64,000 nucleotides of DNA, from positions 434,001 through 498,000 of the forward strand of contig NZ_CP018744.1 of the NCBI RefSeq assembly GCF_001922545.1, read 5' to 3'. Below are positions 54,931-64,000 of this stretch, piece after piece (within the stretch, counting starts at the first letter, position 1; each line of letters begins with the position of its first letter). The notes beneath the pieces are model-generated. The model made no database searches, was not told where the DNA came from, and saw only the letters and a list, made by a program, of their open reading frames with translations. The translations under genes and the position numbers were made by a program. This DNA is from Borreliella garinii. GTDB taxonomy: Bacteria; Spirochaetota; Spirochaetia; Borreliales; Borreliaceae.

Positions 54931-56397
54931 ATGAGTGATTTCATAGCATCAAAAGAAGATGATTATTCTAAGTGGTATTTAGATATAGTTCAGAAAGCAA
55001 AACTTGCTGATTATAGTCCTGTAAAAGGGTGTATGGTGATTATGCCTTATGGATATTCTATTTGGAGTAAAATTCAGAGCATACTTGATAAAAAATTTAA
55101 AGAGACTGGACATGAGAATGCATATTTTCCCATGCTTATTCCTTATGGTTTTTTAGAAAAAGAAAAGGATCATATTGAAGGATTTTCTCCTGAGTTTGCT
55201 ATTATTAAGGACGCTGGTGGAGAGAGCTTGGCGGAGCCTTTGGTTTTAAGGCCTACCTCTGAGACAATTATTTGGAATATGTATAGTAAGTGGATTAAGT
55301 CTTACAGAGACCTTCCTCTTAAAATTAATCAATGGGCAAATGTTGTTCGCTGGGAAAAAAGAACAAGGCCTTTTTTAAGAACCACCGAATTTCTATGGCA
55401 AGAAGGGCACACTGCTCATGCTACTGAAGAAGAGGCATTAGAAGAAACTTTGCTTATTTTGGATTTATATAAAAGATTTATGGAAGACTATTTAGCTATT
55501 CCGGTTTTTTGTGGTAAAAAATCTGAAAAGGAAAAATTTGCAGGGGCCGTTTCTACTTATTCAATTGAAGCATTGATGCAAGATAAAAAAGCCCTTCAAG
55601 CTGCTACATCCCATTATTTGGGGTTAAATTTTGCAAAGGCATTTGATGTAAAATTTCAAGACAAAGATGGAAAGATGAGGCACGTATTTGCTAGTAGTTG
55701 GGGTGTTTCTACTAGATTGATTGGTGCTTTGATTATGGTTCATTCTGACGAGAAAGGTTTAATTTTGCCGCCTCGCATTGCTCCGATAGAAATTATTGTT
55801 ATTCCTATTTTTAAAAAAGAAGATGAGATTAATAAAAAGATTTTAGACTATTCTGATTGTGTTGTTAATGCTTTAAAAAAAGCAGAATTTAGGGTTGAAA
55901 TTGATAAGGATGTTAGAAGTTCTCCGGGATTTAGATTCTCATCTGCCGAGTTTAAAGGAATTCCAATACGTATTGAAGTGGGGATAAATGATGTCCTTTT
56001 AAATTCTGTTACTATTGTAAGAAGAGATAAAGACAGAAAATTTAAGTATCAAATATCACTTGATTCTCTTGCCAGCAAGGTTAAGATCGAGCTTGATTCT
56101 ATGCAAAAGGATTTATTTAAAAAAGCATTGAATTTTAGGACCTTAAATACTAGGGAGATTTTTAGAACTGGGAAGGATAGTTATGAGTTATTCAAAGCTT
56201 ACATGAATGATCATTCTGGATTTGTGCTTTCTTGTTGGTGTGGTGGTTTGGATTGCGAAAATATTATTAAAAATGAAACTAAAGCTACAATAAGATGCAT
56301 TCCTGATGATTTTAAAGCCAAGGATTTAACAGATATGGCCTGTATTTATTGTGCTTCTAGAGCTAAATATTTTGTTTTATTTGCCAAATCTTATTAA
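54931..56397 (+). CDS. proS: prolyl-tRNA synthetase, archaeal/eukaryotic type
   Basis: Class IIa aminoacyl-tRNA synthetase charging tRNA-Pro. At 488 residues it is the short type lacking the bacterial editing insertion. Motifs are VIMPYGYSIWSKIQ, YFPMLIPYGFLEKE, LRPTSETIIWNMYSKWI, FLRTTEFLWQEGHTAHAT and HVFASSWGVSTRLIGALIM. The C-terminal zinc-like domain carries SCWCGGLDCEN and CIYCASRAKY, and the chain ends in Tyr (FAKSY), as in archaeal and eukaryotic ProRS. This type occurs in several bacteria and is attributed to old horizontal transfer (general knowledge). Confidence 0.96.
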   Translation: MSDFIASKEDDYSKWYLDIVQKAKLADYSPVKGCMVIMPYGYSIWSKIQSILDKKFKETGHENAYFPMLIPYGFLEKEKDHIEGFSPEFAIIKDAGGESLAEPLVLRPTSETIIWNMYSKWIKSYRDLPLKINQWANVVRWEKRTRPFLRTTEFLWQEGHTAHATEEEALEETLLILDLYKRFMEDYLAIPVFCGKKSEKEKFAGAVSTYSIEALMQDKKALQAATSHYLGLNFAKAFDVKFQDKDGKMRHVFASSWGVSTRLIGALIMVHSDEKGLILPPRIAPIEIIVIPIFKKEDEINKKILDYSDCVVNALKKAEFRVEIDKDVRSSPGFRFSSAEFKGIPIRIEVGINDVLLNSVTIVRRDKDRKFKYQISLDSLASKVKIELDSMQKDLFKKALNFRTLNTREIFRTGKDSYELFKAYMNDHSGFVLSCWCGGLDCENIIKNETKATIRCIPDDFKAKDLTDMACIYCASRAKYFVLFAKSY

Positions 56398-56408
56398 TTT
56401 GTTTGGCT

Positions 56409-57611
56409 TTAATTAATCTTTTCTTGATCTTTCAATTCTTTAAAGTTTATTATATGAATAATTGCAATGTTAAAAGCAAAGTCAATTAGTAAAGCCAAAG
56501 AGATTAGTATTGGCAGCATTGGGGTTATGTTGGAAACATTTAGCTCTATTCCTTTTGTATAAGTAGAGCAAAGCATTGTAATTACATAAATTAAGCTATT
56601 TGGTATATGAGGAAATGCAAGGACAAAAAAAAATGATAAAGTACTCATATAGCTTATTTCATAGATAGAAATAGGCAAGCTTGAATATGATTTTAAAATT
56701 ATAAAAAATGATATTACTGAAACAAAGATAGTTCCAAATTTAGAAACAAAATTTATTAGAGGTATATTTATAATTATAGATTTTTTTATATTTATTCTTT
56801 CGTTTTTAATATCTTCTATTAATATTACATAAGGGGAATAAGAATCTTTTGTTAGTCCTGAAAATATTATGTTTTTAAATGATACAAAGATTCCTTTATA
56901 TATCATTCTGAAATTCTTTGTTAATCTATAGCTAATTATTGGCAATATTGCGAATAAAATTATAATTGTCCATGTCAAAAAGAATGTTATGCTATTTGTA
57001 TAATTTTGATAATCTTTAAAGCTTTTTAAGCTTGTAGTATAATCTGCTGTTATAAAAATAATTCCTATATTTAATATATTTGCAATAAATCCATTTGCAT
57101 GGTAAAAAAGATTGGATGCGCTTAGCATTAGTTCTCTAGCTATTCTTCCCTTTTGTTTTGCATAATAAAAACTAGTGCCTATTATTATTGAAATCATATA
57201 GATGCTAAGTAAATTTGGATTACTAGACGTAAATATTTTGAAAATATTTTTTGGGAAAAATGTTTCTAATAAAGCTTCTTTTTCAAAAAAATATATATTT
57301 TGCATTGTTTTTTCTAGTATTGGAATTCTTTGTGGAAGATATATTATTGCAGCTGTTATTGATACAGCAACTCCAGATAGGTTGATTAAAATTCCATAAT
57401 AAATTGTTTTGCTAAATAGTTTTTTAAAGTTTTTATTTTCAATAATATTTTCAATTCCTAATGGAATTGAAAATATTAAAAAAGGAATAAGAGATAAGTA
57501 TGATAATCTTATAAAAGCATGAGATAAAGAGCTGTAAATCCCAAGAGGTAAAAACAATCCCAATAATATTCCAATGGGTATAGTGAAAAAAAAATTGATT
57601 TTTACATTCAT
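56409..57611 (-). CDS. dicarboxylate/amino acid:cation symporter
   Basis: Inner-membrane secondary transporter of the DAACS (SLC1, GltP/GltPh) family; 400 residues with about eight helices. The N-terminus (GILLGLFLPLG), SYLSLIPFLIFSIPLGIENI, and the later C-terminal SNITPMLPILISLALLIDFAFNIAIIHI segment, which corresponds to the substrate and sodium site region, fit the family, although several conserved residues (for example the NMDGT motif) are not evident. Likely substrates are glutamate, aspartate or C4-dicarboxylates. The stop is 11 bases from the convergent proS stop. Corresponds to BB0401. Confidence 0.82.
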   Translation of the reverse strand: MNVKINFFFTIPIGILLGLFLPLGIYSSLSHAFIRLSYLSLIPFLIFSIPLGIENIIENKNFKKLFSKTIYYGILINLSGVAVSITAAIIYLPQRIPILEKTMQNIYFFEKEALLETFFPKNIFKIFTSSNPNLLSIYMISIIIGTSFYYAKQKGRIARELMLSASNLFYHANGFIANILNIGIIFITADYTTSLKSFKDYQNYTNSITFFLTWTIIILFAILPIISYRLTKNFRMIYKGIFVSFKNIIFSGLTKDSYSPYVILIEDIKNERINIKKSIIINIPLINFVSKFGTIFVSVISFFIILKSYSSLPISIYEISYMSTLSFFFVLAFPHIPNSLIYVITMLCSTYTKGIELNVSNITPMLPILISLALLIDFAFNIAIIHIINFKELKDQEKIN

Positions 57612-57713
57612 ATGACTTCTCCTTTCAGAGATTTAAGGTACACTGTGCATAATAATAGTACTAAATTTTTTTGTAAATATAAACTTTAGAGTTACAATTA
57701 TAATTATGTTGTT

Positions 57714-59267
57714 ATGTTGCTTGGGGGTGTTTTTGGGGGTTTTTTGTATAAATATCCTGATTCTGTAGATACAGATTTAGATTCAAGATTGCCAAATATT
57801 TTAACTTTAGAGGAGCATGATAAACAATTTTTTACTAAAGATTTTTATAAAAATCTTATTTCAAGTAGCAAAGAAATTGGTCTTAAGCTTCATAAAGTTT
57901 TAGTAGATTATTTAAATCCTCAACCAGAAGAGGTTGATAGGGTTTTAAAGTATAATCAAGTGATTAACATTTATTGGTCTTTTTTGAAATCAATTGCAAA
58001 AAACATTTCGTCATTAACTATGGAGCAGAAAATTTTATTTAGATTTGCTGCTCTTATTCCAAATGCACTTGGATCTGAAATTCAGTTATTAATTTCAAAA
58101 ACTATTTGGGACAATCATTATAATGAGTCTTTTATTTATTTTGATGAATGGCTTTATGGAGTTAGTAGTTTAAAGCTTAGTAGATTAGCAACTGATTTGC
58201 CGATGGATAATTTTAAAGAAGAAGATATGGAAAAAATTTTACTTAATAAAAAAGAAAAACTTTTGGCAAATATTGATTTTGCAAAGAGCAGCCTAAAGAG
58301 AACTGACAAGATTAGGGAAGAAGCTCTTTGCAAACTAAGAAATATGTTTGGATTTTTATTTTCACATAATAGCCAAAACGATTCAACTTATATCCCTGAA
58401 TACGGAGTAAAAAGCCCTTATGCCAATTCTATTTTAAAGCCCTTAAATTTTGCCAGTGATTATGTTAATGATCTTATTAAATCAAATAGAGATATTAATG
58501 TTTTTATCAATAAAATTGAAGATGCTAATAAAGAGCTTTTTGAAATTCAAAATAAAATGAACAATATTGGAATGTCTGTTGAATCAACTATTGCATATGA
58601 TGAAGTTGAGGCTATTAGAAGTGCTAATAAGCTTGCAATAGGCCCAAGAGGCAACCATTTTCCTATTCTTTTGAGAAATAATATAGTTGCCAATCCTCAA
58701 TTTTTTGGAAGCAGAGAAAGAATTATGCAACTTGTTTCGGAAATCGAAGATATTCAGCCCCGGCTTTTTCAAAAAGCGTATAGAGGAGATTTGCTTAGAG
58801 TGGTTCCTTATTTTATATTGATACCTTCTTATGGTGATAAAGGAATTTGTTGGGAATCAATTGATGTTAAAAATAGAGCAAATGGTAGGGGTAAAATATT
58901 AATACCTATGTATGCTAAAAACTTGAAAAGGGCGGTTATTTTAGGCATTGGTGATTTTGTTTGGGAGCTTGCTAAAGAACAAGCTTCTTTTAGGTGGATG
59001 GAAACAGGAATTACAGGTCAATATTACGATTATTATGTTAAGTTTATTAAAAAAGGAAATGTTAAAAATTTTTTTCTAGAAGATTATTTTCTTTGGATAG
59101 AGAAGGAAAGTAAGGGAATTCAAAAGCTTGATAAATTGGTGCGTGGAATAATGTGGAGAAATTTACCCTTTTCTAAAAATTTAAAAGAGACACTTGCTAA
59201 AAAATCTTTTATATACAAAGATCTTATTGATAAAGATAAAAATATTCAAACATCTGATGGGTATTAA
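57714..59267 (+). CDS. conserved Borrelia protein of unknown function
   Basis: I do not recognise this 517-residue protein. It has no signal peptide beyond a short hydrophobic MLLGGVFGGFLY start, is rich in charged helical stretches (about 160-290 probably coiled or helical), and ends with segments containing Trp-rich motifs (WIEKESKGIQKLDKL, IMWRNLPFSKNL). The middle YFILIPSYGDKGICWESIDVKNRANGRGKILIPMY region looks like a globular core. The exact start is uncertain because several ATG codons are close together. It stands alone between divergent and convergent neighbours. Corresponds by order to BB0400. Confidence 0.75.
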   Translation: MLLGGVFGGFLYKYPDSVDTDLDSRLPNILTLEEHDKQFFTKDFYKNLISSSKEIGLKLHKVLVDYLNPQPEEVDRVLKYNQVINIYWSFLKSIAKNISSLTMEQKILFRFAALIPNALGSEIQLLISKTIWDNHYNESFIYFDEWLYGVSSLKLSRLATDLPMDNFKEEDMEKILLNKKEKLLANIDFAKSSLKRTDKIREEALCKLRNMFGFLFSHNSQNDSTYIPEYGVKSPYANSILKPLNFASDYVNDLIKSNRDINVFINKIEDANKELFEIQNKMNNIGMSVESTIAYDEVEAIRSANKLAIGPRGNHFPILLRNNIVANPQFFGSRERIMQLVSEIEDIQPRLFQKAYRGDLLRVVPYFILIPSYGDKGICWESIDVKNRANGRGKILIPMYAKNLKRAVILGIGDFVWELAKEQASFRWMETGITGQYYDYYVKFIKKGNVKNFFLEDYFLWIEKESKGIQKLDKLVRGIMWRNLPFSKNLKETLAKKSFIYKDLIDKDKNIQTSDGY

Positions 59268-59276
59268 ATTTATTTT

Positions 59277-59936
59277 CTATTTTGCTAGAATTCTAACTAT
59301 TTCTTTGTTTTTCAGCGCTTTAATTTCTTTTTTGTAATTGTCGTCAATGTAAATTTTTTTATTTTTAAGAGATTCAATTAATTTTATATTTTCTGTTTCT
59401 ATTGCGGCTTGCATTGGTGTTTTTCTATTTTCAAGTGTGCAACTTAAATCAGCTCCGCTTTCTTTTAAAAATTCAAATACTTTTTCATTATTAGTATATA
59501 TTGCCCAAAATATTGGAGAATGCCCGGTATCATCTATTTGATTAAGACCTATTCCATAATCTACCAATATTTTTATGATTTCAAATTTATTGTTTATTAT
59601 TGAAATTGAAATTGGAGATATTTTATGTTTAAGGTTTATTTCTGCTCCAAGATTTAGTGCAATTAAAACTCCTTTTTTATTGTCGAAAAAAACGGATATT
59701 ATAAAAAGATCATTTTTAATTTTTTCTAAATTTTGCAAGGTTTTTTTATCGTTTATATTTATTGAATTTATAAACTTATTTAAAGTGTCCTTATTATTTT
59801 GATATTCTTTACTATTAAAAGCATACAAATTTTTTTGTAATTCTTTTATTATTGAAGTACTTGTATCAGTGTTTATTGAATTCAAATTTTTTATTATTTG
59901 TAATAATAAAAAAAGTATAATTAATTCCTTTTTCAT
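59277..59936 (-). CDS. exported ankyrin-repeat protein
   Basis: Protein of 219 residues with an N-terminal hydrophobic signal segment (IILFLLLQIIKNLNS) and three to four ankyrin-like repeats from about 95 to 200: GVLIALNLGAEINLKHKISPISISI, EIIKILVDYGIGLNQIDDTGHSPIFWAI, and KVFEFLKESGADLSCTLENRKTPMQAAIE. Ankyrin repeats bind partner proteins; location is probably periplasmic. The partner is unknown. It is convergent with the BB0400-type gene (stop to stop nine bases). Confidence 0.8.
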   Translation of the reverse strand: MKKELIILFLLLQIIKNLNSINTDTSTSIIKELQKNLYAFNSKEYQNNKDTLNKFINSININDKKTLQNLEKIKNDLFIISVFFDNKKGVLIALNLGAEINLKHKISPISISIINNKFEIIKILVDYGIGLNQIDDTGHSPIFWAIYTNNEKVFEFLKESGADLSCTLENRKTPMQAAIETENIKLIESLKNKKIYIDDNYKKEIKALKNKEIVRILAK

Positions 59937-60259
59937 GTTTTGTGAGTTTTGTATTCCTTTAATAAAGTATTTAATTTTAGATGATTGCTTTTTTAATAAG
60001 TATTAAATTAACATTTATTATAGGTTATTATAAGATTGTTTTTCAATGTTTTTATAATCATAATTATCTATATTTTAAATATTAGGTATTTTTATTTTAA
60101 ATCTATAATTTAGATTTTGGCTATTTTATTTTGATGTTTTTTGTATATTTATTAATATAAAATGTGATCATGTTAAATTAGTATTTATAAAAAATTTGAT
60201 AATTTTTTAAATTAAGGTGTGCATTTTATTATGTATAGTTTATATTGTAAAATACTCTT
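59937..60259. other. 323-bp AT-rich gap
   Basis: No gene is seen. The right end must hold the promoter of the lipoprotein gene; a TATATTG/TAAAAT-like stretch near 60240-60255 may be its -10, and a short AAATCTA/TAGATTT repeat occurs near 60100. The rest is low-complexity. Confidence 0.5.
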
Positions 60260-61297
60260 ATGAATCTGTTTGCTGAAATTGCTAAATTTTTTTTGATTTT
60301 GTTTTTGTTTTTGTTTACTTCTTGTAAACAAAAACAAAGCGAGATTCAAAATCTTACGCATCTTTTAAAATCTTCTAATAAGAATAGATTAGATAAATTT
60401 CTTATTATTGATAGAGCTGTTAATATATATATTGCAAATAAAAATTATGAAAATGCTTTAGAAATTGTAAATAGTGGAATTATTGATGATGAGTCTAGAG
60501 AATATTATCCTTTGTATCTTTATTTAATGGGCAATATTTATGATTCTATGGGAGAAGATTTTGTAGCTTTTAGTATTTATAAGTATGTTGTTGACAATTT
60601 TGATGATTATGTTTATGAAAACTGTTCAGTGAAAACAAGAGTAGCCAAAAAGATTGTTAATTTAAATATTGATTCAATCGATAAGATCAATTATTACAAA
60701 TTTATATTAAATACAGAAATTGATAATTTAAATAATGAGGAAAAAGGTAATTATTTTTATAATCTTGCATTAAGCTTGGAAGATGTTCAAGATTACGATG
60801 AATCTTATTTTTACTATAAAAAATTTCTTTCAATTCCAAGAGCACATTTAAAAATAGATTCTAGAGACTATTTTAATGTAGTTACAAAAATTAATTACTT
60901 TAATAATCCAGAGTTTGTTGTTTATAGAAATTTAGGAGATTTAATCCAGGATGTTAAAAAATTTGTTCTTTCTGGAGATACTTTTAAGCTGCTTAATATA
61001 AGAGATAAGAATAATTTTTTTATTCAAAGCTGGGATCAAAAGGGCGGGAAAAGTAATTCCATTAATACCAACAGCTTTTTAACCACGATGATTAGGCTTG
61101 GAGGGAGAAGAAAAAACGGAATACAATTTGCAAAGCATCTTGAGGCGGATTCTAGTGATGATGTATCTTATCTTGAATCAAGCGGATGGGATTATATTCG
61201 AGAATGGTATTTTGTTTTTAAAAGAATTGCTTATCCTAAAGATCCAGAAATTAATAATGGCTGGACTTGGATCGGTGTATATTTAGGCAAAAAATAA
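60260..61297 (+). CDS. lipoprotein with TPR-like repeats
   Basis: Protein of 345 residues with a lipoprotein signal: hydrophobic FFLILFLFLFTSC with the lipidated Cys at about residue 22. The following helices (YENALEIVNSGIIDDESREYYPLYLYLMGNIYDSMGEDFVAFSIYKYVV, and YFYNLALSLEDVQDYDESYFYYKKFL) have a TPR-like spacing from about 50 to 200. The C-terminal third (about 210-345; SGWDYIREWYFVF and GWTWIGVYLGKK) is a separate globular domain. It is membrane anchored; periplasmic or surface side cannot be decided. The next gene begins 13 bases later. Corresponds to BB0398. Confidence 0.82.
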   Translation: MNLFAEIAKFFLILFLFLFTSCKQKQSEIQNLTHLLKSSNKNRLDKFLIIDRAVNIYIANKNYENALEIVNSGIIDDESREYYPLYLYLMGNIYDSMGEDFVAFSIYKYVVDNFDDYVYENCSVKTRVAKKIVNLNIDSIDKINYYKFILNTEIDNLNNEEKGNYFYNLALSLEDVQDYDESYFYYKKFLSIPRAHLKIDSRDYFNVVTKINYFNNPEFVVYRNLGDLIQDVKKFVLSGDTFKLLNIRDKNNFFIQSWDQKGGKSNSINTNSFLTTMIRLGGRRKNGIQFAKHLEADSSDDVSYLESSGWDYIREWYFVFKRIAYPKDPEINNGWTWIGVYLGKK

Positions 61298-61310
61298 TAG
61301 GAAGGAGATA

Positions 61311-62168
61311 ATGCATTTTCTTAAGTTTCTTTTTAGTTATTTATTTCTACTTTATTCTAATGTTTCCATAATAAAAGATGAGGTTGCCGAAACAAGTGTG
61401 CATAGAATAATTGATTGGGATAGGAAGGTTATTTGTTTTGATATTGTTAAGGAAATTAATGAAAATGAATTTAGGCCAGTAGGCTTAAATACAGCGTCTA
61501 AATTAATAGCAACTATCAATGATTTTAAAGATACGTTAATAAGAGAGTCTCTTTTTAAGATAATTATGGACTCTGAAAATACTTTTAAGAATTATTTTGA
61601 TTTGAATCCCAGCTTAATACTTAATTTTTCAGGCCCCAATAGTATTTTGAAAAGATCTTATATAAAATATTCAGAAGACTTAAGAAGTCTAACTGTTAGG
61701 TATGAGCTTAGTCTTTTCCCCGATTTTATAAATTTATTTTTTTCGCATGAAAAGCCATATAAATCTTTTTATCCATTAGTAAATTCTGATGTTGATAAGA
61801 CTGATTATACAGGGATTGTGATTTATGTAGGTGAAGTCTATAGCAATACTTTTGGATCTAAAAAATTAGAAGACTCTTTTTTTATCAAAATTTATGATGA
61901 AAACATTAGGCCATATTTTGACAAGAGAATGGTTTCTTCAGAGGCTTTAAAAAAATGGGGAATGCTTGAGTATAGTAATGATATTCTTTATAATAACAAA
62001 AATAGGGTTGGGCATCGTCCTTTAAAATTAGTTGCCAAAAGTGTTTATGGCAAAAATAATACAGATATTATACTTGATGAGTATTCTATTAATAAGCTGT
62101 TTTCAAACAGCAATAACATTAAACTTTTGCAAGACGGAAAACTTGTTGTAATAAAGCAAGAAAATTAA
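61311..62168 (+). CDS. exported hypothetical protein
   Basis: I do not recognise this 285-residue protein. A short hydrophobic N-terminus (FLKFLFSYLFLLYS) looks like a signal peptide or anchor; the rest is soluble with a SLRSLTVRYELSLFPDF-type beta region and a C-terminal VYGKNNTDIILDEYSI segment. The ribosome binding site is strong (AGGAAGGAGATA directly before ATG). It is in an operon with the lipoprotein upstream and may act with it in the envelope. Corresponds to BB0397. Confidence 0.75.
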   Translation: MHFLKFLFSYLFLLYSNVSIIKDEVAETSVHRIIDWDRKVICFDIVKEINENEFRPVGLNTASKLIATINDFKDTLIRESLFKIIMDSENTFKNYFDLNPSLILNFSGPNSILKRSYIKYSEDLRSLTVRYELSLFPDFINLFFSHEKPYKSFYPLVNSDVDKTDYTGIVIYVGEVYSNTFGSKKLEDSFFIKIYDENIRPYFDKRMVSSEALKKWGMLEYSNDILYNNKNRVGHRPLKLVAKSVYGKNNTDIILDEYSINKLFSNSNNIKLLQDGKLVVIKQEN

Positions 62169-62232
62169 ACTGGGTACTTGTTTTTTTCCAAACAATCAAC
62201 TAAGATAATAAAGAGTTTTATAAGGAATTAAT

Positions 62233-62305
62233 GCCCTTATAGCTCAGTTGGTAGAGCACCACCATGGTAAGGTGGGGGTCGTCGGTTCAAGTCCGATTGA
62301 GGGCT
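62233..62305 (+). tRNA. tRNA-Thr (GGT)
   Basis: A 73-base cloverleaf with acceptor arms GCCCTTA/TGAGGGC (one G-T pair), D-arm TAGCTCAGTTGGTAGAGC, anticodon stem CCACC/GGTGG with anticodon GGT, and T-loop GGTTCAAGTCC. It precedes rpmG by 27 bases. Confidence 0.95.
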
Positions 62306-62332
62306 TTTATTGGTAGTTAGGAGTTTTGTTGT

Positions 62333-62512
62333 ATGGGTAAAAAGAAAGGGAAAGGAGCTGTTGAGCTTATATCTTTGATTTGTGAAGAGACAGGAATTAG
62401 AAATTATACCACTACTAAGAATAGACGTAATAAGCAAGAAAAGTTGGAATTGATGAAATATTGTCCAAAATTACGCAAACACACTCTTCATAAGGAAGGA
62501 AAAATAAAATAG
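62333..62512 (+). CDS. rpmG: 50S ribosomal protein L33
   Basis: Protein of 59 residues: [17 protein letters not shown], then [36 protein letters not shown], which is diagnostic of L33. Only two of the four zinc-type cysteines are present (Cys17 and the one in KYCPK), so this is the zinc-independent form. An AGGAG ribosome binding site precedes the ATG. It lies between tRNA-Thr and tRNA-Trp, a common bacterial order upstream of secE-nusG. Confidence 0.96.
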   Translation: MGKKKGKGAVELISLICEETGIRNYTTTKNRRNKQEKLELMKYCPKLRKHTLHKEGKIK

Positions 62513-62520
62513 CAAATAAT

Positions 62521-62593
62521 AGGTCAGTAGTTCCAACGGTAGAACGACAGTCTCCAAAACTGTATGCTGGGGGTTCGAATCCCTCCTGACCTG
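62521..62593 (+). tRNA. tRNA-Trp (CCA)
   Basis: A 73-base cloverleaf with acceptor arms AGGTCAG/CTGACCT, anticodon stem ACAGT/ACTGT with the loop CTCCAAA (anticodon CCA), and T-arm GGGGGTTCGAATCCC. It starts eight bases after rpmG and precedes secE. Confidence 0.95.
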
Positions 62594-62619
62594 TTGTTAG
62601 AATTAAAGTGAGGCTTTAA

Positions 62620-62790
62620 GTGTTTAGGTTTATCAAAGATAGTATCTTGGAGCTTAAGAAGGTAACATGGCCTAAGTATAATGAAGTGGTTGAAAATGGG
62701 AAACAAGTTTTTTGGTTAGTATTATTTGTTTCAATCTTCTTAGGTATAGTTGATTATCTCATGTTTCTTGTTGTAACTTATGTATTTTAG
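62620..62790 (+). CDS. secE: preprotein translocase subunit SecE
   Basis: Essential stabilising subunit of the SecYEG channel. The 56-residue, single-helix minimal form starts with GTG (62620) and contains the amphipathic motif LELKKVTWPKYNEVVENG, followed by a membrane helix (about 30-54). It is followed by nusG after 23 bases, the universal arrangement. Confidence 0.94.
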   Translation: MFRFIKDSILELKKVTWPKYNEVVENGKQVFWLVLFVSIFLGIVDYLMFLVVTYVF

Positions 62791-62813
62791 TTTTATTATA
62801 AGAAGGTTAAATT

Positions 62814-63368
62814 ATGTCTAGAGCTTGGTATGTAGTTCAAACTTATTCTCAATATGAGAAAAAGATAGAGCAAGACATAAGGCTTTTAATAAGCGAAGGT
62901 GCTTTTGGTAGTATAGTATTGGATGTTAAGGCTCCTATTGAAAAAGTAGAAGAGATAAAAAATGGTAAGAAAAGAATAAGAGAGAGAAAAATTTGGCCAG
63001 GTTATATTCTTATTGAGCTAGATCTCCCAGAAGTAGGTTGGAAAGATGTTATTGCCAATATCATTAAAGTTCAAGGTGTTATTAATTTTGTTGGTGTTAG
63101 TAAGGGGCAAAAGCCTATTCCCATTAATGATGAAGAAGTAAAAAGTGTTTTTATGCTTACTGGAGAGATTAAAGCAAATAAATCTATTTTTATGCTTTAT
63201 GACTTTGAAGAAGGAGAAAGGGTCAGAATTAAAGGTGGGCCTTTTGATTCCTTTGAAGGACTTATTAGTTCTATTGATTACGAAAGAAAGAAATTAAAAG
63301 TTGCAGTTCAAATTTTTGGAAGGTCAACGCCCGTTGAAGTTGATTTTCAACACATAGAAAAGATTTAA
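62814..63368 (+). CDS. nusG: transcription antitermination/pausing factor NusG
   Basis: RNA polymerase-binding elongation factor coupling transcription to translation or Rho. The 184 residues show the NGN domain (RAWYVVQTYSQYEKKIEQDI, IWPGYILIELDL, GVSKGQKPIPI) and a C-terminal KOW domain (about 130-184, EGERVRIKGGPFDSFEGLI). It lies between secE and rplK, as in most bacteria. Confidence 0.97.
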   Translation: MSRAWYVVQTYSQYEKKIEQDIRLLISEGAFGSIVLDVKAPIEKVEEIKNGKKRIRERKIWPGYILIELDLPEVGWKDVIANIIKVQGVINFVGVSKGQKPIPINDEEVKSVFMLTGEIKANKSIFMLYDFEEGERVRIKGGPFDSFEGLISSIDYERKKLKVAVQIFGRSTPVEVDFQHIEKI

Positions 63369-63422
63369 AATTTGATACTAATGGGAGCTTTTAAAGCGTT
63401 ATTACCATAAGGAGATGATATT

Positions 63423-63854
63423 ATGGCAAAAAAAAAAGCAATTTCTTGGATTAAATTGCAGGTTCCAGCTGCTCAAGCAGCTCCAGGAGCTAAAATAGGA
63501 CAAGCGCTCGGACCTCATGGAGTGAGCGGTCCTCAGTTTGTAAAGGAATTTAATGAGAGAACCGCAAAGATGGATCCCGGCATTGTGGTTCCCGTTATTA
63601 TTACTGTTTATAGTGACAAAAGTTTTTCTTTTATTGTAAAAACTCCTCCAGCTTCGATTTTAATTAAAAAAGCTATTGGGATAGAATCAGGATCTAAAAA
63701 ATCCAATACAGATAAAGTTGGAACTATATCAAAAGAAAAGTTAATGGAGATAGTAAAAATCAAAATGCCTGATTTAAACGCAAAATCAGAATCAGCAGCG
63801 TTTAAAATTATTTCAGGGAGTGCGCGCTCAATGGGTGTTGAGGTGGAGAAATAA
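63423..63854 (+). CDS. rplK: 50S ribosomal protein L11
   Basis: Protein of 143 residues: [38 protein letters not shown] (proline-rich N-terminal domain), [18 protein letters not shown] and the C-terminal rRNA-binding domain. Binds the GTPase-associated centre of 23S rRNA; the usual thiostrepton target. A GGAGATG ribosome binding site precedes ATG. Its stop overlaps the rplA start by one base (TAATG). Confidence 0.97.
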   Translation: MAKKKAISWIKLQVPAAQAAPGAKIGQALGPHGVSGPQFVKEFNERTAKMDPGIVVPVIITVYSDKSFSFIVKTPPASILIKKAIGIESGSKKSNTDKVGTISKEKLMEIVKIKMPDLNAKSESAAFKIISGSARSMGVEVEK

Positions 63855-64000
63855 TGTCAAAAAAGGGTAAAAAATATATTGCAGCTTTTTCTAAAGTAGA
63901 TAAGAGTAAATTTTATAGCATTGAAGATGCAATTTCACTGTTGAAAGAAATCAAATTTGTTAAATTTGATGAAACTATAGATATATCTATTAACCTTAAT
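63854..64000 (+). CDS. rplA: 50S ribosomal protein L1 (3' partial)
   Basis: The first 49 codons are present: [18 protein letters not shown], then [27 protein letters not shown], the normal L1 N-terminus. Truncated by the window end. Translationally coupled to rplK. Confidence 0.95.
   Translation, partial: MSKKGKKYIAAFSKVDKSKFYSIEDAISLLKEIKFVKFDETIDISINLN

Overview
The window is a segment of the linear chromosome of a Lyme-group Borrelia (Borreliella, B. burgdorferi sensu lato). This is supported by the very AT-rich sequence, the dnaN-dnaA-gyrB-gyrA order, one 16S gene followed at a distance by two tandem 23S-5S units, and gene-for-gene agreement with my memory of the B31 order (about BB0447 down to BB0392, reversed here). 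The exact species cannot be settled by eye. BB numbers in the entries are from memory, not from a search.

Layout. 1-5.3 kb: partial CPA2 antiporter with a PTS EIIA-like tail, aspS, and convergent fba. 5.4-12.8 kb, minus strand: a sugar-nucleotide epimerase, then jag-yidC-rnpA-rpmH, a DciA-like (DUF721) gene, dnaN and dnaA. G/C bias flips in the dnaN-dnaA gap, where a run of DnaA-trio triplets lies, so this is the likely replication origin. 12.9-20 kb: divergent gyrB-gyrA, a parS palindrome built into the gyrA terminator, parB, and the convergent parA-parZ pair. 20-23 kb: small conserved genes (YigZ, DUF1893, DUF1294, rsmI, nucleoside deoxyribosyltransferase).

23.1-35.5 kb is the rRNA region: 16S with its promoter, tRNA-Ala, a decayed second 16S copy (a pseudogene with two large internal deletions), tRNA-Ile on the opposite strand, a hairpin-rich 1-kb spacer, a 3-methyladenine glycosylase, a HAD phosphatase, and two almost identical 3,244-bp 23S-5S units each with its own promoter. 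35.6-41 kb: the Hk1-Rrp1 hybrid kinase and diguanylate cyclase. 41-46 kb, minus strand: dipA porin, adk, a TraB family protein, and cheB-cheR, in which CheB has a degenerate receiver domain.

46-54 kb: envelope and sugar genes, comprising a SEC59/DGK1-like lipid kinase, a NucA-type nuclease, outer-membrane proteins including the BB0405/BB0406 paralogue pair, and fruA-manA ending in a 40-bp perfect palindrome. 54-62 kb: proS of the archaeal/eukaryotic type, a dicarboxylate/amino-acid symporter, an ankyrin protein, a lipoprotein, and several Borrelia-specific exported or unknown proteins. 62.2-64 kb: the tRNA-Thr-rpmG-tRNA-Trp-secE-nusG-rplK-rplA translation/transcription cluster, cut by the window end.

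The most notable systems are chromosome replication and segregation (origin element, DciA-like loader, ParB/parS separated from ParA/ParZ, and an inverted repeat inside parZ that could be its centromere) and the unusual rRNA region with its 16S relic and long hairpins. I saw no CRISPR array, insertion sequence or prophage.
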